A stretch of DNA of 64,000 nt from Rothia endophytica (GCF_928381505.1 NZ_CAKMSJ010000010.1:1-64000); one strand, 5' to 3'; counted from the stretch's first letter, positions 27,042 through 36,523 are shown. The notes: generated by a model not told the origin, from the letters alone. Program-made: numbers and translations.

Positions 27042-28487
27042 GTGCCCACCACCCGGCGTCCCTTCGATTCTGGCTACCCCGTCTACCGCGGTGGAACTGA
27101 CAGCAACCCCAGCGGTCTTCTGCACCCCTTCACTCAGGCTAGCCGCCGCGTTGATGGAAGCTGGCTAGATCGTTTCTTCTTTGTCTTCGCTGGAGTTGCC
27201 GCTGTGTGGCTAGCCATTGTGGCTCTGGTGGACGCAGTGCAACACAGTTGGTGGGGAATCTTCCTGGCGCTAGTGTTCTGGGGTATCGCCGCCTACATGA
27301 CCCTGCCTCGGCTACACAGAATCCTTACCACCCTTTACGTGCCTAACTACTTTATTGGTCGTACCCGCACCAACGACGGTTTGCTGGGCGATCCGGTTAA
27401 TCTTGCCCTGCAGGGCGAATCAGTGGATGTGCATCGCGCTATGAAAAACGCCGGCTGGCATAAGGCTGAACCAGTAACACTGGCATCTTCTTGGCGGATT
27501 ATTATCAACACGATCCGCCGCCGCCCCTACCCTACAGCTCCAGTCTCGCCTCTTTTTCTTTTCAACCGCAAAGAGGATTTCGCATACCAGCAGGAAGTAG
27601 ATGGCTCCCCCAGTAAGCGCCACCATATTAGGTTTTGGAAGACCCCTGCAGATTGGAAGCTTCCAGGTGGTGCTGAGGTTGACTGGCTTGCTGCCGCTAC
27701 CTACGATCGGTCTGTCGGCCTCTCCCTCTTCACTTTCCAGGTTACGCACAAGATTGATGCCGACACCGATAAAGAACGTGACTACGTAGTCGATACCGTG
27801 CGCTACTGCAATCAAAGTAGCACCGAACTTGAAGTCATCAAAGATTTTTCAACCGGCTACCACTCCCGCAATGGGGGCGGAGATAATATCATCACCGATG
27901 GGCATTTACCCATTCTTGATGTCCACGATGTTGTTGAAGAGGCCATGGAAATCCATGATCATCACGAGGAATCCAGGTATTCCTATCATCGCACTCCGTG
28001 GGAACTAGCTGAGCAGGCCCCGCTTAGCGTCTGGGTGGCGGCTGCCTGCGTAGGCGTCCTGGCGCTGATTCAGCTGGGCTTGGGTCTACTAAATCTCCCA
28101 GCGCACACGGCTACCGTGCACGATTTATTCACCAATCAAGAGATTGCTGCTGCTGATTTTACAGATCAATATGCGGGGATAACGCTCATTGGAGCGTTGG
28201 TGACTCTAGCGATAGTGCAGGTTATTCTTTCGGCTGCCGTGATTCGCGGTCGACGCCGCGCTCGTAAGGTTCTCTTAGCTCTACTGAGCGTTTCTTTCGT
28301 CATTAATGCCATTACCGTTTTCACCGGCCAGGCTTCTGTCAGTACGCTCTACGCCGTCTACGTTCTGATGGCGGTCCACGTTTTTGCGCTCATTGAGTTC
28401 ACCGACGACGGAGCAGTCAATTACACGCACAACGCCACCGAAACCCGGCGTGGCCGACGCCAGCAGAAGGCAATCAGCGGCAGCTAA
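27042..28487 (+). CDS. LssY C-terminal domain membrane protein
   Basis: 481 residues from the GTG at 27042, which has GAGGAG 5 nt upstream. Two hydrophobic segments at about residues 40-90, then a soluble domain of about 220 residues with DPVNLALQGE, HRAMKNAGWHKAE, a PYPTAPVSPLFLFNRK-like stretch, RHHIRFWKT and AATYDRSVGLS, which match the LssY_C domain; then three to four more membrane segments at about 340-465. The domain occurs alone or with PAP2 phosphatases; here there is no PAP2 motif. Substrate and role are unknown. Its stop overlaps a decayed gene on the opposite strand. Confidence 0.78.
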   Translation: MPTTRRPFDSGYPVYRGGTDSNPSGLLHPFTQASRRVDGSWLDRFFFVFAGVAAVWLAIVALVDAVQHSWWGIFLALVFWGIAAYMTLPRLHRILTTLYVPNYFIGRTRTNDGLLGDPVNLALQGESVDVHRAMKNAGWHKAEPVTLASSWRIIINTIRRRPYPTAPVSPLFLFNRKEDFAYQQEVDGSPSKRHHIRFWKTPADWKLPGGAEVDWLAAATYDRSVGLSLFTFQVTHKIDADTDKERDYVVDTVRYCNQSSTELEVIKDFSTGYHSRNGGGDNIITDGHLPILDVHDVVEEAMEIHDHHEESRYSYHRTPWELAEQAPLSVWVAAACVGVLALIQLGLGLLNLPAHTATVHDLFTNQEIAAADFTDQYAGITLIGALVTLAIVQVILSAAVIRGRRRARKVLLALLSVSFVINAITVFTGQASVSTLYAVYVLMAVHVFALIEFTDDGAVNYTHNATETRRGRRQQKAISGS

Positions 28488-28735
28488 CAGCCTGAGGCAG
28501 AGTAACCCGCAATATCAGCTGTCCAAGCCTGGGTAACCAGCTGCTCAAGTATTTCACGGTCAACTTTAGCGAGATTGGCGAGATAAACGCAGGAAGTCCC
28601 GAACCTGTGGCGGCCCAAAGCGCCTACCAGTTCTTCAAAGTTGGGTGCAGACGGTTAGCCCGTAGAGAGTGAGGGCAGCACCCATCAGCTGATCTGGCGC
28701 TTGAGCTTGCGGCAGGCTGTCTGGGTCATGCGAAA
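28484..28735 (-). pseudogene. Decayed DUF1801-family gene remnant
   Basis: Translating the minus strand gives about 50 residues ending at 28484: FEELVGALGRHRFGTSCVYLANLAKVD and onward, which resembles the C-terminal half of small DUF1801 proteins (LGKHKxGKGCLYIxxLADVD). In another frame just upstream, MGAALTLYGL resembles the preceding KAALTLY segment, so one frameshift is implied; the N-terminal half is missing. The remnant is convergent with the LssY_C gene and its stop overlaps that gene's stop. The assignment rests on short similarity. Confidence 0.5.
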
Positions 28736-28750
28736 GAGCCATTGAAACTT

Positions 28751-29374
28751 CTACTTCTGGTTGAAAATGGGGCCTACGTTGCGGGGGCGCTTAATTTCGT
28801 AGAAACCGGGGTACCCGGCCAGAGTGACGGCTGCATCGAAGACCTTGCCAGCTTCTTCACCGGTGGGTGCCGGGCTCATGACTGGCCCAAAGAAAGTTAC
28901 CCCGTTAATGCTCATTAGGGGGACGCCGATATCGTCGCCACCAGCAGCGTCCAGCCCCTCACGGGTCGAGGCGCGCATCTGCTCGTCATATTCTTCGGTG
29001 AAGGCAACCTGGCTTAACTCTGCTGGAAGACCGACAGCTGCTAAAGCTGCGTCAATAGCCTTCTCAAAGTAGGTGCCTTCCTTGTTCTTCTGGTGATGAA
29101 TTTGCTCGCCCAGTGCAGTGTATAGTTCGTCCAACTTTTCTTGGCCGTACTGCTCCGCCACGGCGGTTGATACACGTGCTGGGCCCCAGGTGTTATCAAC
29201 GTGCTTGCGGTAGCCGGGGTCAAGATCTCTGCCCTCATTGAGAACAGCGAGTGAGAAGGGGTGCCACCTCACCGAAATATCACGGAGCTTCTCCACATCC
29301 TTAATCCAGCGGCTGGTCATCCAGCACCAGGGGCAGGTGGGATCAAACCAAAAATCAACAGTATTCTGAGCCAT
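28751..29374 (-). CDS. DsbA-family oxidoreductase (mycothiol-dependent reductase-like)
   Basis: 207 residues from the ATG at 29374 (AAGAAG upstream). The thioredoxin-fold N-terminus carries the CPWC motif (C14, C17) in FWFDPTCPWCW, and the long helical insertion and C-terminal GVPLMSINGVTFFGP (cis-Pro region) match the Rv2466c group of cytosolic DsbA-like, mycothiol-linked reductases induced by oxidative stress. No signal peptide. It lies next to clpX; in Mycobacterium tuberculosis Rv2466c is also in the clp/tig/nei neighbourhood. Confidence 0.85.
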   Translation of the reverse strand: MAQNTVDFWFDPTCPWCWMTSRWIKDVEKLRDISVRWHPFSLAVLNEGRDLDPGYRKHVDNTWGPARVSTAVAEQYGQEKLDELYTALGEQIHHQKNKEGTYFEKAIDAALAAVGLPAELSQVAFTEEYDEQMRASTREGLDAAGGDDIGVPLMSINGVTFFGPVMSPAPTGEEAGKVFDAAVTLAGYPGFYEIKRPRNVGPIFNQK

Positions 29375-29391
29375 AAATTCTTCTTTCATGC

Positions 29392-30678
29392 TTAGGCAGA
29401 TTTTTTCTCAACATCTTTTTCGACCACCAGAATGGGGTCCTTCTCTCCCAGCACCACCGCTTCATCGATGATGACAGCGGTGACATCCTGACGGCTGGGA
29501 ATATCAAACATGACTGGCTGCAAGAGGTTCTCCATAATGGAACGCAGTCCGCGAGCGCCAGTATCCCTTGCAGTTGCCTGACGAGCGATAGCCTCAATGG
29601 CGGCGTCCTCAAAAATCAGCTCAACGTCATCGAGGGCAAACATGCGCCTGTACTGCTTGGCCAGTGCGTTCTTGGGTTTAGTCAGAATGGCCACCAGGTC
29701 TTCTTCTGACAGTTTGCCTAGGGTGGCAAGTACCGGGAGGCGGCCAATGAATTCTGGGATAAGCCCAAACTTAAGGAGATCCTCGGGCATCAGCTTAGTG
29801 AGGATGTCTGAATCCTTGGAGGCTTGTTCGATGGAAGCTCCAAAGCCAATGCCCTTGCGGCCGACGCGTCCGCCTACTATCTCTTCGATACCGGCAAAAG
29901 CGCCAGCCACGATAAAGAGAATATTTGACGTATTAATGCGCAGGAGCTCTTGTTGTGGGTGCTTACGGCCACCCTGGGGCGGCACAGAAGCCTCGGTGCC
30001 TTCAAGAATTTTCAGCAGCGCCTGCTGCACGCCCTCACCTGAAACGTCACGAGTGATAGAGGGATTATCTGCCTTACGCGAGATTTTATCGATCTCATCG
30101 ATGTAGATAATGCCACGCTGGGCTTTTTCAATATCACCGTCAGCAGCCTGGATGAGTTTAAGAAGAATGTTCTCGACGTCCTCACCTACATAGCCTGCTT
30201 CCGTCAAGGAGGTCGCATCGGCGACAGCAAAGGGAACATCAAGTTTTTTAGCCAGGGTCTGAGCCAGGTAGGTCTTACCTGAGCCGGTAGGGCCAACTAA
30301 GAGAATATTAGACTTAGCGATTTCAACATCTTCACCTTCAGTGGCAAGGATTTCTTGCGCATCAAAGGCAGGGGCACTCTGGGCGCGGATTCGCTTGTAG
30401 TGGTTGTAGACAGCTACAGATAAGGCCCTCTTCGCAGCCTCTTGCCCAATGACGTATTCCTGCAGGTGATCAAAAATTTCGCGGGGGGTAGGCAACTCTA
30501 CCGTGGTACCTAGGTCTTTGACCTCGGCCAGCTCTTCTTCGAGGATTTCGTTGCACAGTTCAATGCACTCATCGCAGATGTAGATATTTGGGCCAGCGAT
30601 GAGCTTTCGCACCTGTCGCTGGTTCTTACCGCAAAATGAGCATTTAGGAAGTGTCGCACTGTCGCCGAGACGCGCCAT
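29392..30678 (-). CDS. clpX: ATP-dependent Clp protease, ATPase subunit ClpX
   Basis: AAA+ unfoldase that feeds substrates to ClpP. N-terminal zinc domain with cysteines 13, 16, 35 and 38 (CSFC...CDEC), Walker A GPTGSGKT near 128, Walker [10 protein letters not shown], the IGF loop appears as GIGFGA, and sensor regions follow. 428 aa, normal length. AAAGGCGGAG precedes the ATG. Downstream of clpP2 but separated by 234 nt and a terminator, so it is probably on its own transcript. Confidence 0.97.
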   Translation of the reverse strand: MARLGDSATLPKCSFCGKNQRQVRKLIAGPNIYICDECIELCNEILEEELAEVKDLGTTVELPTPREIFDHLQEYVIGQEAAKRALSVAVYNHYKRIRAQSAPAFDAQEILATEGEDVEIAKSNILLVGPTGSGKTYLAQTLAKKLDVPFAVADATSLTEAGYVGEDVENILLKLIQAADGDIEKAQRGIIYIDEIDKISRKADNPSITRDVSGEGVQQALLKILEGTEASVPPQGGRKHPQQELLRINTSNILFIVAGAFAGIEEIVGGRVGRKGIGFGASIEQASKDSDILTKLMPEDLLKFGLIPEFIGRLPVLATLGKLSEEDLVAILTKPKNALAKQYRRMFALDDVELIFEDAAIEAIARQATARDTGARGLRSIMENLLQPVMFDIPSRQDVTAVIIDEAVVLGEKDPILVVEKDVEKKSA

Positions 30679-30833
30679 CGAACTCCGCCTTTCCTCGTGA
30701 ATACCACTCCTAATCTACCTCTTAATGGGCATAGACCCAAGATTGCTGACACCGTTGCAACATTACGTTTAGGTGAAGCCGCTTGAATAACCTGATAGCT
30801 CAAAACAAATAGGTTTTGCACTTAGCGCGAAAA

Positions 30834-30887
30834 GGACGCCGCCTACCGGTTACCCGACCAAAGCTGGTGGGTGCGGTAGGCGGCGTC
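30834..30887 (-). terminator. Terminator of the clpP1-clpP2 operon
   Basis: A 13-bp stem (gacgccgcctacc / ggtaggcggcgtc) with a structured loop, followed on the minus strand by CTTTTC. Confidence 0.75.
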
Positions 30888-30912
30888 AAAAGCCACTGAA
30901 ATCTATGAGTTC

Positions 30913-31590
30913 TTAATCGTGCTTCTTGGCGGTGTTGAAGGTGGGCTTCACTGCCTTACGGGATTCGAGCACCTGGTCTACGATGCCAAACTCCTTAGCC
31001 GCTGAAGCGGTGAGGATGTGGTCGCGCTCAATAATCTTGTCAACCTCTTCAAAGGTCTTGTGGGAGTGCAGTGCCAGAGTTTCTGAGGTCCACTCACGCA
31101 TGCGCATCACTTCATTGGCGTGAATTTCAATGTCAGACGCCTGGCCACCCTGCTGACCTGAAAGAGCGGGCTGGTGAATGAGCACGCGAGCGTTAGGCAG
31201 CGCTAAACGCTTACCGGGGGTACCGGCAGCTAGCAGAACTGACGCCGCAGAAGCAGCCTGCCCCAGGCAAACGGTCTGGATTTCAGGGCGGATGTACTGC
31301 ATGGTGTCGTAAATAGCGGTCATCGCGGTGAAGGAGCCACCCGGTGAGTTGATGTAGAGGGTGATATCGCGGTCTGGGTCCTGTGACTCCAGAACCAGCA
31401 GCTGGGCCATAATGTCGTCAGCTGAAGCGTCGTCCACCTGTACACCCAAGAAGATAATGCGGTCTTCAAACAGCTTTGCGTAGGGATCCTGGCGCTTGTA
31501 GCCGTAGGGTGTGCGCTCTTCAAAGTTGGGCAACACGTAACGGTCGGTGGGCATACCGGCAGGCGCGGTAGATGAGGGAAGGTGAATCAT
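30913..31590 (-). CDS. clpP2: ATP-dependent Clp protease proteolytic subunit 2
   Basis: Serine peptidase subunit of the mixed ClpP1P2 tetradecamer of actinobacteria. Catalytic Ser114 in GQAASAAS, His139 in VLIHQP, and the handle region are present. 225 residues including an N-terminal extension that is usual for ClpP2. ACAGGAG precedes the ATG; only 32 nt separate it from clpP1, so they form an operon. Confidence 0.96.
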   Translation of the reverse strand: MIHLPSSTAPAGMPTDRYVLPNFEERTPYGYKRQDPYAKLFEDRIIFLGVQVDDASADDIMAQLLVLESQDPDRDITLYINSPGGSFTAMTAIYDTMQYIRPEIQTVCLGQAASAASVLLAAGTPGKRLALPNARVLIHQPALSGQQGGQASDIEIHANEVMRMREWTSETLALHSHKTFEEVDKIIERDHILTASAAKEFGIVDQVLESRKAVKPTFNTAKKHD

Positions 31591-31622
31591 TGGTGTTCTC
31601 CTGTAAAAACCAAAGTTGCCGG

Positions 31623-32246
31623 TTACTGATCGGTTGCGCTGGTAGCGGGGCCAATGCGGTCAAGAATCTTGTCGAAGAAGCCGTATTCCAGGCCCTCTTC
31701 GGCAGTGAACCAGTTGTCGCGGTCATTATCGCGCAGGATGGTCTCTAGGCTCTGACCGGTGCGCTCAGCAGTAATCTGTGAAAGACGCTTCTTCATGTCA
31801 AGAATGAGCTGGGCCTGAGTACGGATATCAGAAGCGGTACCGCCGATGCCACCTGAGGGCTGGTGCATGAGGATGCGGGCGTTAGGGGTTGAGTAGCGCT
31901 TACCGGGAGCTCCTGCGGTCAGCAAGAACTGGCCCATGGAGGCAGCCATACCGGTAACCACGGTGACTACGTCGTTGGGGATCAGCTGCATGGTGTCGTA
32001 GATCGCCATGCCAGCGGTGACTGAACCACCGGGTGAGTTGATGTAGAGGTAGATATCAGCTTCGGGATCTTCTGCCGAAAGCAAGAGGAGCTGTGAACAG
32101 ATGCGGTTGGCATTATCGTCACGCACCTCTGATCCCAGCCAGATAATGCGTTCCTTGAGCAAACGGTTATAGACGTAATCGTCCTGGCCACCCATGGGGG
32201 TTTCCATCACCGGTGCCTGCGTCGCTGCGGGAAGGTTGAATGACAT
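31623..32246 (-). CDS. clpP1: ATP-dependent Clp protease proteolytic subunit 1
   Basis: First gene of the clpP1-clpP2 operon. Catalytic Ser103 in GMAASMG and His128 in ILMHQPSGG are visible, with [11 protein letters not shown] upstream. 207 residues. In actinobacteria both ClpP paralogues are needed for an active particle with ClpX or ClpC. GAGGAG precedes the ATG. A candidate ClgR box lies about 140 bp upstream. Confidence 0.96.
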   Translation of the reverse strand: MSFNLPAATQAPVMETPMGGQDDYVYNRLLKERIIWLGSEVRDDNANRICSQLLLLSAEDPEADIYLYINSPGGSVTAGMAIYDTMQLIPNDVVTVVTGMAASMGQFLLTAGAPGKRYSTPNARILMHQPSGGIGGTASDIRTQAQLILDMKKRLSQITAERTGQSLETILRDNDRDNWFTAEEGLEYGFFDKILDRIGPATSATDQ

Positions 32247-32382
32247 ACAGTCAGCTCCTCAATCGGGTCAGGTGCCGGGTGGGCACCAAAGATTTTCTTG
32301 ACATTCAGGTTATCGCTAAAAACGCCGGCTCGATGGGTAAAAGGGCCTCAGTTCGCTGATGGCATGTAGCGGCACCTTTTGT

Positions 32383-32399
32383 GACCGCTCTGCGCGAAC
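32383..32399 (-). promoter_or_regulatory. Candidate ClgR-binding box upstream of clpP1
   Basis: The minus strand reads GTTCGCGCAGAGCGGTC. It fits the actinobacterial ClgR core CGC-N5-GCG, with the A and R positions of the Corynebacterium consensus, but has G where a pyrimidine is expected. clpP1P2 is a well-known ClgR target in Corynebacterium, Streptomyces and Mycobacterium. Confidence 0.5.
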
Positions 32400-32429
32400 A
32401 AACAAGCCCAGCGACATCCTGCGTCCCCT

Positions 32430-33185
32430 CTAGTGGTAGCAGGCGATGGGGCCGCTGGGGCCCTGGATCACCTCGATTTCGGTGTTGAAGATTTCGGTCA
32501 GTAAGTCCGGTTGCATGATTTCTTCAACCGTGCCAAAGGCAGCTAGTTTGCCGTCCTTAATGGCGCAGATGTGGTCGGCGTAGCGTGCGGCAAAGTTAAT
32601 ATCATGAAGTACCACGATGATGGTTCTGCCAAATTCTCTGGCGGCTGCCTGCAGGTGCTTCATCATTTGCACCGAGTGAGAGATATCGAGGTTATTGAGC
32701 GGTTCATCCAGCAGTACGTATTCGGTTTCCTGGCAGAGCACCATGGCTACGTAGGCACGTTGACGCTGACCTCCCGAGAGCTCTTCTAAGTAGCGGTGCT
32801 CTAGTTGGGTGAGGTTAAGGAAGTCGATGTAGCGGGAAATGATGTCTTCGTCCTGCCGGGTTAGACGTCCTTTGCTGTAGGGGAAGCGACCAAACCCTAC
32901 GAGCTGACGGACCGTGAGTTTGGTGACGTAGTGATTTTCCTGCCGCAGGATGGAGAGCACCTTAGCCAGGTCTTTTGATTTAGTGGAGGCGATGTCGAAA
33001 GAGCCGACGATGATGGTGCCAGTTTCAATTTCAAGGAGGCGGCCCATCATGGTGAGCAGGGTAGATTTGCCAGCGCCGTTGGGGCCCACCAGGGCAGTGA
33101 TACCCCCGGCCGGGATGCTGAGATCAACGGGCCCGATGCTGGTTTCTGATGAGTAGGATTTGGCGACCTGCTCGAGGGTAATCAC
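32430..33185 (-). CDS. Iron-siderophore ABC transporter, ATP-binding protein
   Basis: 251-residue ATPase of the FepC/YclP group. Walker A GPNGAGKST (34-42), signature LSGGQRQRAY and Walker B YVLLDEPLNNLD. It energises uptake by the two permeases encoded upstream. Its GTG overlaps the stop of the preceding permease gene (GTGA), indicating coupled translation. Last gene of the four-gene uptake operon. Confidence 0.94.
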   Translation of the reverse strand: MITLEQVAKSYSSETSIGPVDLSIPAGGITALVGPNGAGKSTLLTMMGRLLEIETGTIIVGSFDIASTKSKDLAKVLSILRQENHYVTKLTVRQLVGFGRFPYSKGRLTRQDEDIISRYIDFLNLTQLEHRYLEELSGGQRQRAYVAMVLCQETEYVLLDEPLNNLDISHSVQMMKHLQAAAREFGRTIIVVLHDINFAARYADHICAIKDGKLAAFGTVEEIMQPDLLTEIFNTEIEVIQGPSGPIACYH

Positions 33186-34246
33186 AGTTTGCCCTTTCTG
33201 AGGATGATGATGAGGAAGGCGATACCGCCGACCAGTTCGATGATGATACCTACAACGCCCTGGGCTGAGAAGATGTGGTTCATGATGAAGTAAGCAGCTG
33301 CCAGGGTGGCGAAGGCCAGCAGTACAGACATGGGGAAAAGATAACGGTGATCAAAGGTGTCTGCAGCCTGGTAGGTCATCGTAGCTACGAGGAAACCCAG
33401 GAAAGTGAGGGGGCCAACGAGGGCTGTAGAAACTGCCATGAGCACAGCGACCAGGACGAGAACCAGAATTGCTTGGCGGCGGTAGGAAATGCCGAGATTA
33501 GTTGCGGCAGGGGCACCTAGACTCAGGGCATTGAGGGTGCGTGATTTTGCCCAGAGAATCAGGACGCTGATCAACACCAGTGGAATAGCGATGGGGTAAT
33601 ACTCGGGTTCAGCATTATTAACCGAAGCAAAAAGGCGGGCAGTGAGCACATCGAATTCGCTGGGGGTTAGCATACGCTGCATGAAGGTTGATACCGAGCC
33701 AAGCCCGCCTCCAATAACAACCCCCACCAGAAGCATGACGTGCATATTGGCGTGTTTGCCGGTCAGCAGCCAGGAGTAGAGCAACAGGCTGAGGGCTACC
33801 ATCATGACGATTTGGAAGATGAAGGTGTCCAGCGTCCGAGCAGCAACCAGCCCTGTAACCCCTGCAAAGTAGACAGTTGCTGTGTGAATGGCAGTGTAGA
33901 GAGCCTGGAAGCCCAGGATGCCCGGAGTGATGATGCGGTTGTTGGTCACCGTCTGAAAGGCAATGGTTGCTACTGCCTGGCAGACGGCGGCTATTCCCAT
34001 GGCAATCAGTGCGTTGCCGCGACGCTCGGCAATCAACCACCATTTAAGGCTCCCCGTTTCAAAAGGGTTTTTATAGGCGAGTAAACCAAAGCCAGCAAGT
34101 ACAGCAATGACCCCAAGTACGGCCAGAATAATCCAGTAGCGGCGAGCAGCACCGAGGGTTCTGAAGGCACCAGCACTGCGGTAGGACTTGGGCGCTGATA
34201 AAGATCGGACGGCTAGCAAGCGGCTCGTGTCAGGTTTCTTATACAC
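33182..34246 (-). CDS. Iron-siderophore ABC transporter, permease (second)
   Basis: 354-residue FecCD-family permease with about nine to ten membrane segments after a basic N-terminus (residues 1-40). The C-terminal GPLTFLGFLVATMTYQ segment is the ATPase-contact loop region typical of BtuC-like permeases. It begins at GTG 34246, inside the end of the previous permease gene (8-nt overlap), and its partner is that permease. Closest group by feel is YclO/FatC. Confidence 0.92.
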   Translation of the reverse strand: MYKKPDTSRLLAVRSLSAPKSYRSAGAFRTLGAARRYWIILAVLGVIAVLAGFGLLAYKNPFETGSLKWWLIAERRGNALIAMGIAAVCQAVATIAFQTVTNNRIITPGILGFQALYTAIHTATVYFAGVTGLVAARTLDTFIFQIVMMVALSLLLYSWLLTGKHANMHVMLLVGVVIGGGLGSVSTFMQRMLTPSEFDVLTARLFASVNNAEPEYYPIAIPLVLISVLILWAKSRTLNALSLGAPAATNLGISYRRQAILVLVLVAVLMAVSTALVGPLTFLGFLVATMTYQAADTFDHRYLFPMSVLLAFATLAAAYFIMNHIFSAQGVVGIIIELVGGIAFLIIILRKGKL

Positions 34247-35225
34247 GGCGGCGCCCCCTCATAATCAGGAAGATAAAGACCAGTGCACCGACAATGCCCA
34301 AGATGACAGAGACAGGCATCTCAAAGGGTGCGATGATGAGACGGCCAATGAGATCGCAGACAGTCACCACACCTACGCCGGTCAGCGCCACCCAGGGGAG
34401 GTTGGAACGCAGGTCGTCCCCGCGAAAGATACTGACCATATTGGGCACGATAAGCCCGAGGAAAGGCAGGGAACCGACAACAACCGTCACCACCCCGGTG
34501 GCTACCGCAATGAGCACGGTACCAATCAGCATGATTCGGGCATAGTTGAGCCCGACGTTGGTGGCAAATTCTTCACCTAGCCCGGCAACCGTCAGCCGGT
34601 CCGCATACCAAAAGATAACCGCTACCACGGCAAGAACTACCCACAAGACCTCGTACTGCCCGCGGATTACCGAGGTAAAGCTGCCGGCGAACCAAACGCC
34701 CAGGTTCTGCAATAGGTTGGTCTGCAAGGCAAAGAAGGTTGAGACCGAGCTGACCACCGCCCCCAGCATGATTCCCACAATCGGCACGATGAGAGAGGAG
34801 CGTAGCGATACCCTACGTAAAAATAGGAAGAAGACCATAGAACCAATAAAGGCAAAGAAAACAGCTGCCACCATCTGTTGCAAGACCGTGGACGCAGGGA
34901 AGAAAAATAGCATAAAAAGCAGCCCCAGCCCTGCCCATTCGGTGGTGCCAGTGGTAGTCGGCTCCACGAATTTATTTTGAGTCAGCATCTGCATGACTAA
35001 CCCGCTCATAGCCATAGCTGCCCCTGCCAGAACCAGCGCAATCGTGCGCGGTATACGGGTATTGGCAAACATCTGGGATCCATCGGACTTCCCAAAAATG
35101 TCATACTCCCCCGTCAGTAGGGAAGCTGCGAGCAGAGCAAGAACGACCAGTAGGCCAATCAGCAATTTGGTATCAAAAAGTGGCGCTCGGGTGCTTTTAG
35201 CTCGGCTGCTAGTTATCGTCGTCAT
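34239..35225 (-). CDS. Iron-siderophore ABC transporter, permease (first)
   Basis: 328-residue FecCD-family permease with about nine membrane segments. It has the conserved RIPRTIALVLAGAAMAMSGLVMQ near residues 56-78 and the GSLPFLGLIVPN coupling region. ATG at 35225. It is separated from the binding-protein gene by a strong hairpin and overlaps the second permease. The pair resembles YclN/YclO or FatD/FatC transporters for catecholate-type siderophores; the real ligand is unknown. Confidence 0.92.
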   Translation of the reverse strand: MTTITSSRAKSTRAPLFDTKLLIGLLVVLALLAASLLTGEYDIFGKSDGSQMFANTRIPRTIALVLAGAAMAMSGLVMQMLTQNKFVEPTTTGTTEWAGLGLLFMLFFFPASTVLQQMVAAVFFAFIGSMVFFLFLRRVSLRSSLIVPIVGIMLGAVVSSVSTFFALQTNLLQNLGVWFAGSFTSVIRGQYEVLWVVLAVVAVIFWYADRLTVAGLGEEFATNVGLNYARIMLIGTVLIAVATGVVTVVVGSLPFLGLIVPNMVSIFRGDDLRSNLPWVALTGVGVVTVCDLIGRLIIAPFEMPVSVILGIVGALVFIFLIMRGRRRV

Positions 35226-35234
35226 AAATGCCTC

Positions 35235-35275
35235 AAGGAGTCACCCCGCACACTCAGTGGGGGTGACTCCTTTTT
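35235..35275. terminator. Intra-operon hairpin after the siderophore-binding protein gene
   Basis: A long stem (aaggagtcacccc / ggggtgactcctt) between the binding-protein and permease genes. The T-run lies on the plus strand, so on the coding (minus) strand it more likely protects the upstream mRNA or causes partial termination. Confidence 0.6.
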
Positions 35276-35298
35276 CTTGGGTCTAGGGCTGAAACTGC

Positions 35299-36306
35299 CT
35301 ACTGGGCCGCTTCAAGCTTATCTGCGATATCGTTGAGGATCTCGGTGTAGGTGATGATTGATTCGTTGGTGTAGGTGTCCTTAGGCGCATACTGCAAATT
35401 ACCCTTGCTGACCGCTGTCACGTTAGCAAGTGCAGCATTCTTGGCAATCACATCAGCTGCAGGTTCAGCGTTTTCGATGCTGCTCACCCCGGCGTCACGG
35501 TCCAGCACAAAGAGCCAGTCCGGGTTGGCCTCAGCGATAGCTTCAACAGAGATGTCATCCCCCTGGTGGTTATCACTGGAATCAGCTACTTCAAGAGCTG
35601 GCTTGAGGTCGAGGAGGTCAAAAATTGGGCCGTAGGTGCGTCCCTTACCGGGGGCGATGAAACCGATTTCTCCACCGGAAACATTGACTGCCATGACGGT
35701 TGATTCGCCGTCATACGCGTCCTTGGCGCGCTTAAGAGCAGCATCAAAATCAGCAATCAGCTGCTCAGCTTCAGCCTGCTTGCCAAAAACTTCACCCAGA
35801 GTAGTGACCTGACGCTTAAGTTCAGCATCCAGAGGCTCACCCTCTCGGGGCTCTAGCTCAACAATAGCCGCCTGAGGGTTGAGAGTTTTGATGTCTTCGT
35901 AGTGGTCGGTAAAACGCTGACCGTTGATAATAAGATCCGGCTCTTCAGCAGCCAGCAATTCAAGATTAGGCTCGCGGTGAGTGCCGATGTCGGTAATATC
36001 TGCGTTCTTTTTATAGTTTTCAACCGTTGAAGGAATAAGGGGAACCGGAGCAGCTACAAGGTCAATACCCCAGGCATCAAGCACTTCGAAAGTCCTGTTG
36101 TCGGTGGAAGCCACTTTTTGCACGGGCTGAGACACAGTTACCTCACCGTAATTGTCGGTAACGGTGATCTCCTGAGCGGTTTGAGCTGAAGAACTTGCAG
36201 AAGTATCAGCCGACGATTCGGAAGAAGCGGTATTGGCGCCGCAGCCAGCCAGCGCCAGTGCTAGAACTGTGGTGACAGCAATGAGAGAGAAAGGATTCTG
36301 CTTCAC
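35299..36306 (-). CDS. Siderophore-binding lipoprotein of iron ABC transporter
   Basis: Captures a ferric siderophore at the membrane surface. Signal peptide and lipobox LALAGC place the lipidated cysteine at 22, followed by a Ser/Ala-rich linker. Residues about 55-335 form a class III binding-protein fold like YclQ/CeuE/FatB, with ASTDNRTFEVLDAWG and ADITDIGTHREPNLE. I use the GTG at 36306 (AAGGAAA upstream); a start at 36345 would precede the signal peptide. First gene of the uptake operon, under candidate iron boxes. Confidence 0.93.
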   Translation of the reverse strand: MKQNPFSLIAVTTVLALALAGCGANTASSESSADTSASSSAQTAQEITVTDNYGEVTVSQPVQKVASTDNRTFEVLDAWGIDLVAAPVPLIPSTVENYKKNADITDIGTHREPNLELLAAEEPDLIINGQRFTDHYEDIKTLNPQAAIVELEPREGEPLDAELKRQVTTLGEVFGKQAEAEQLIADFDAALKRAKDAYDGESTVMAVNVSGGEIGFIAPGKGRTYGPIFDLLDLKPALEVADSSDNHQGDDISVEAIAEANPDWLFVLDRDAGVSSIENAEPAADVIAKNAALANVTAVSKGNLQYAPKDTYTNESIITYTEILNDIADKLEAAQ

Positions 36307-36358
36307 GTAGGTTTCCTTGTGGTATTTTATCAGGATCAGGCCCACTTAATCATCGAAG

Positions 36359-36404
36359 TAAGCTACACCTTACCCTACAAGTAAGGTAGACCTATTTCAA
36401 ATAT
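36359..36404 (-). promoter_or_regulatory. Promoter with candidate DtxR/IdeR iron boxes
   Basis: On the minus strand TTGAAA and TAGGGT are 17 bp apart. Inside the spacer lies TAGGTCTACCTTA, and just downstream TAAGGTGTAGCTTAC (arms GTAAG / CTTAC). Both resemble halves of the DtxR-type consensus TTAGGTTAGCCTAACCTAA, and the position fits iron repression of the transporter. Matches are partial. Confidence 0.5.
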
Positions 36405-36460
36405 AAAGCCCTCTTTATGTCACATTTTTGTAACCTAATCCATTATCGCACCAACTTAAC

Positions 36461-36502
36461 GAAAAAACGCCCCCACCCGATTTCTCGGTGGGGGCGTTTT
36501 CT
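36461..36502 (-). terminator. Terminator of tig
   Basis: A stem of about 16 bp (gaaaaaacgcccccaccc with its complement) ending in a run of U on the minus strand, just after the tig stop. Confidence 0.88.
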
Positions 36503-36523
36503 TGTTAGCTTGAAGCGCTAAGA

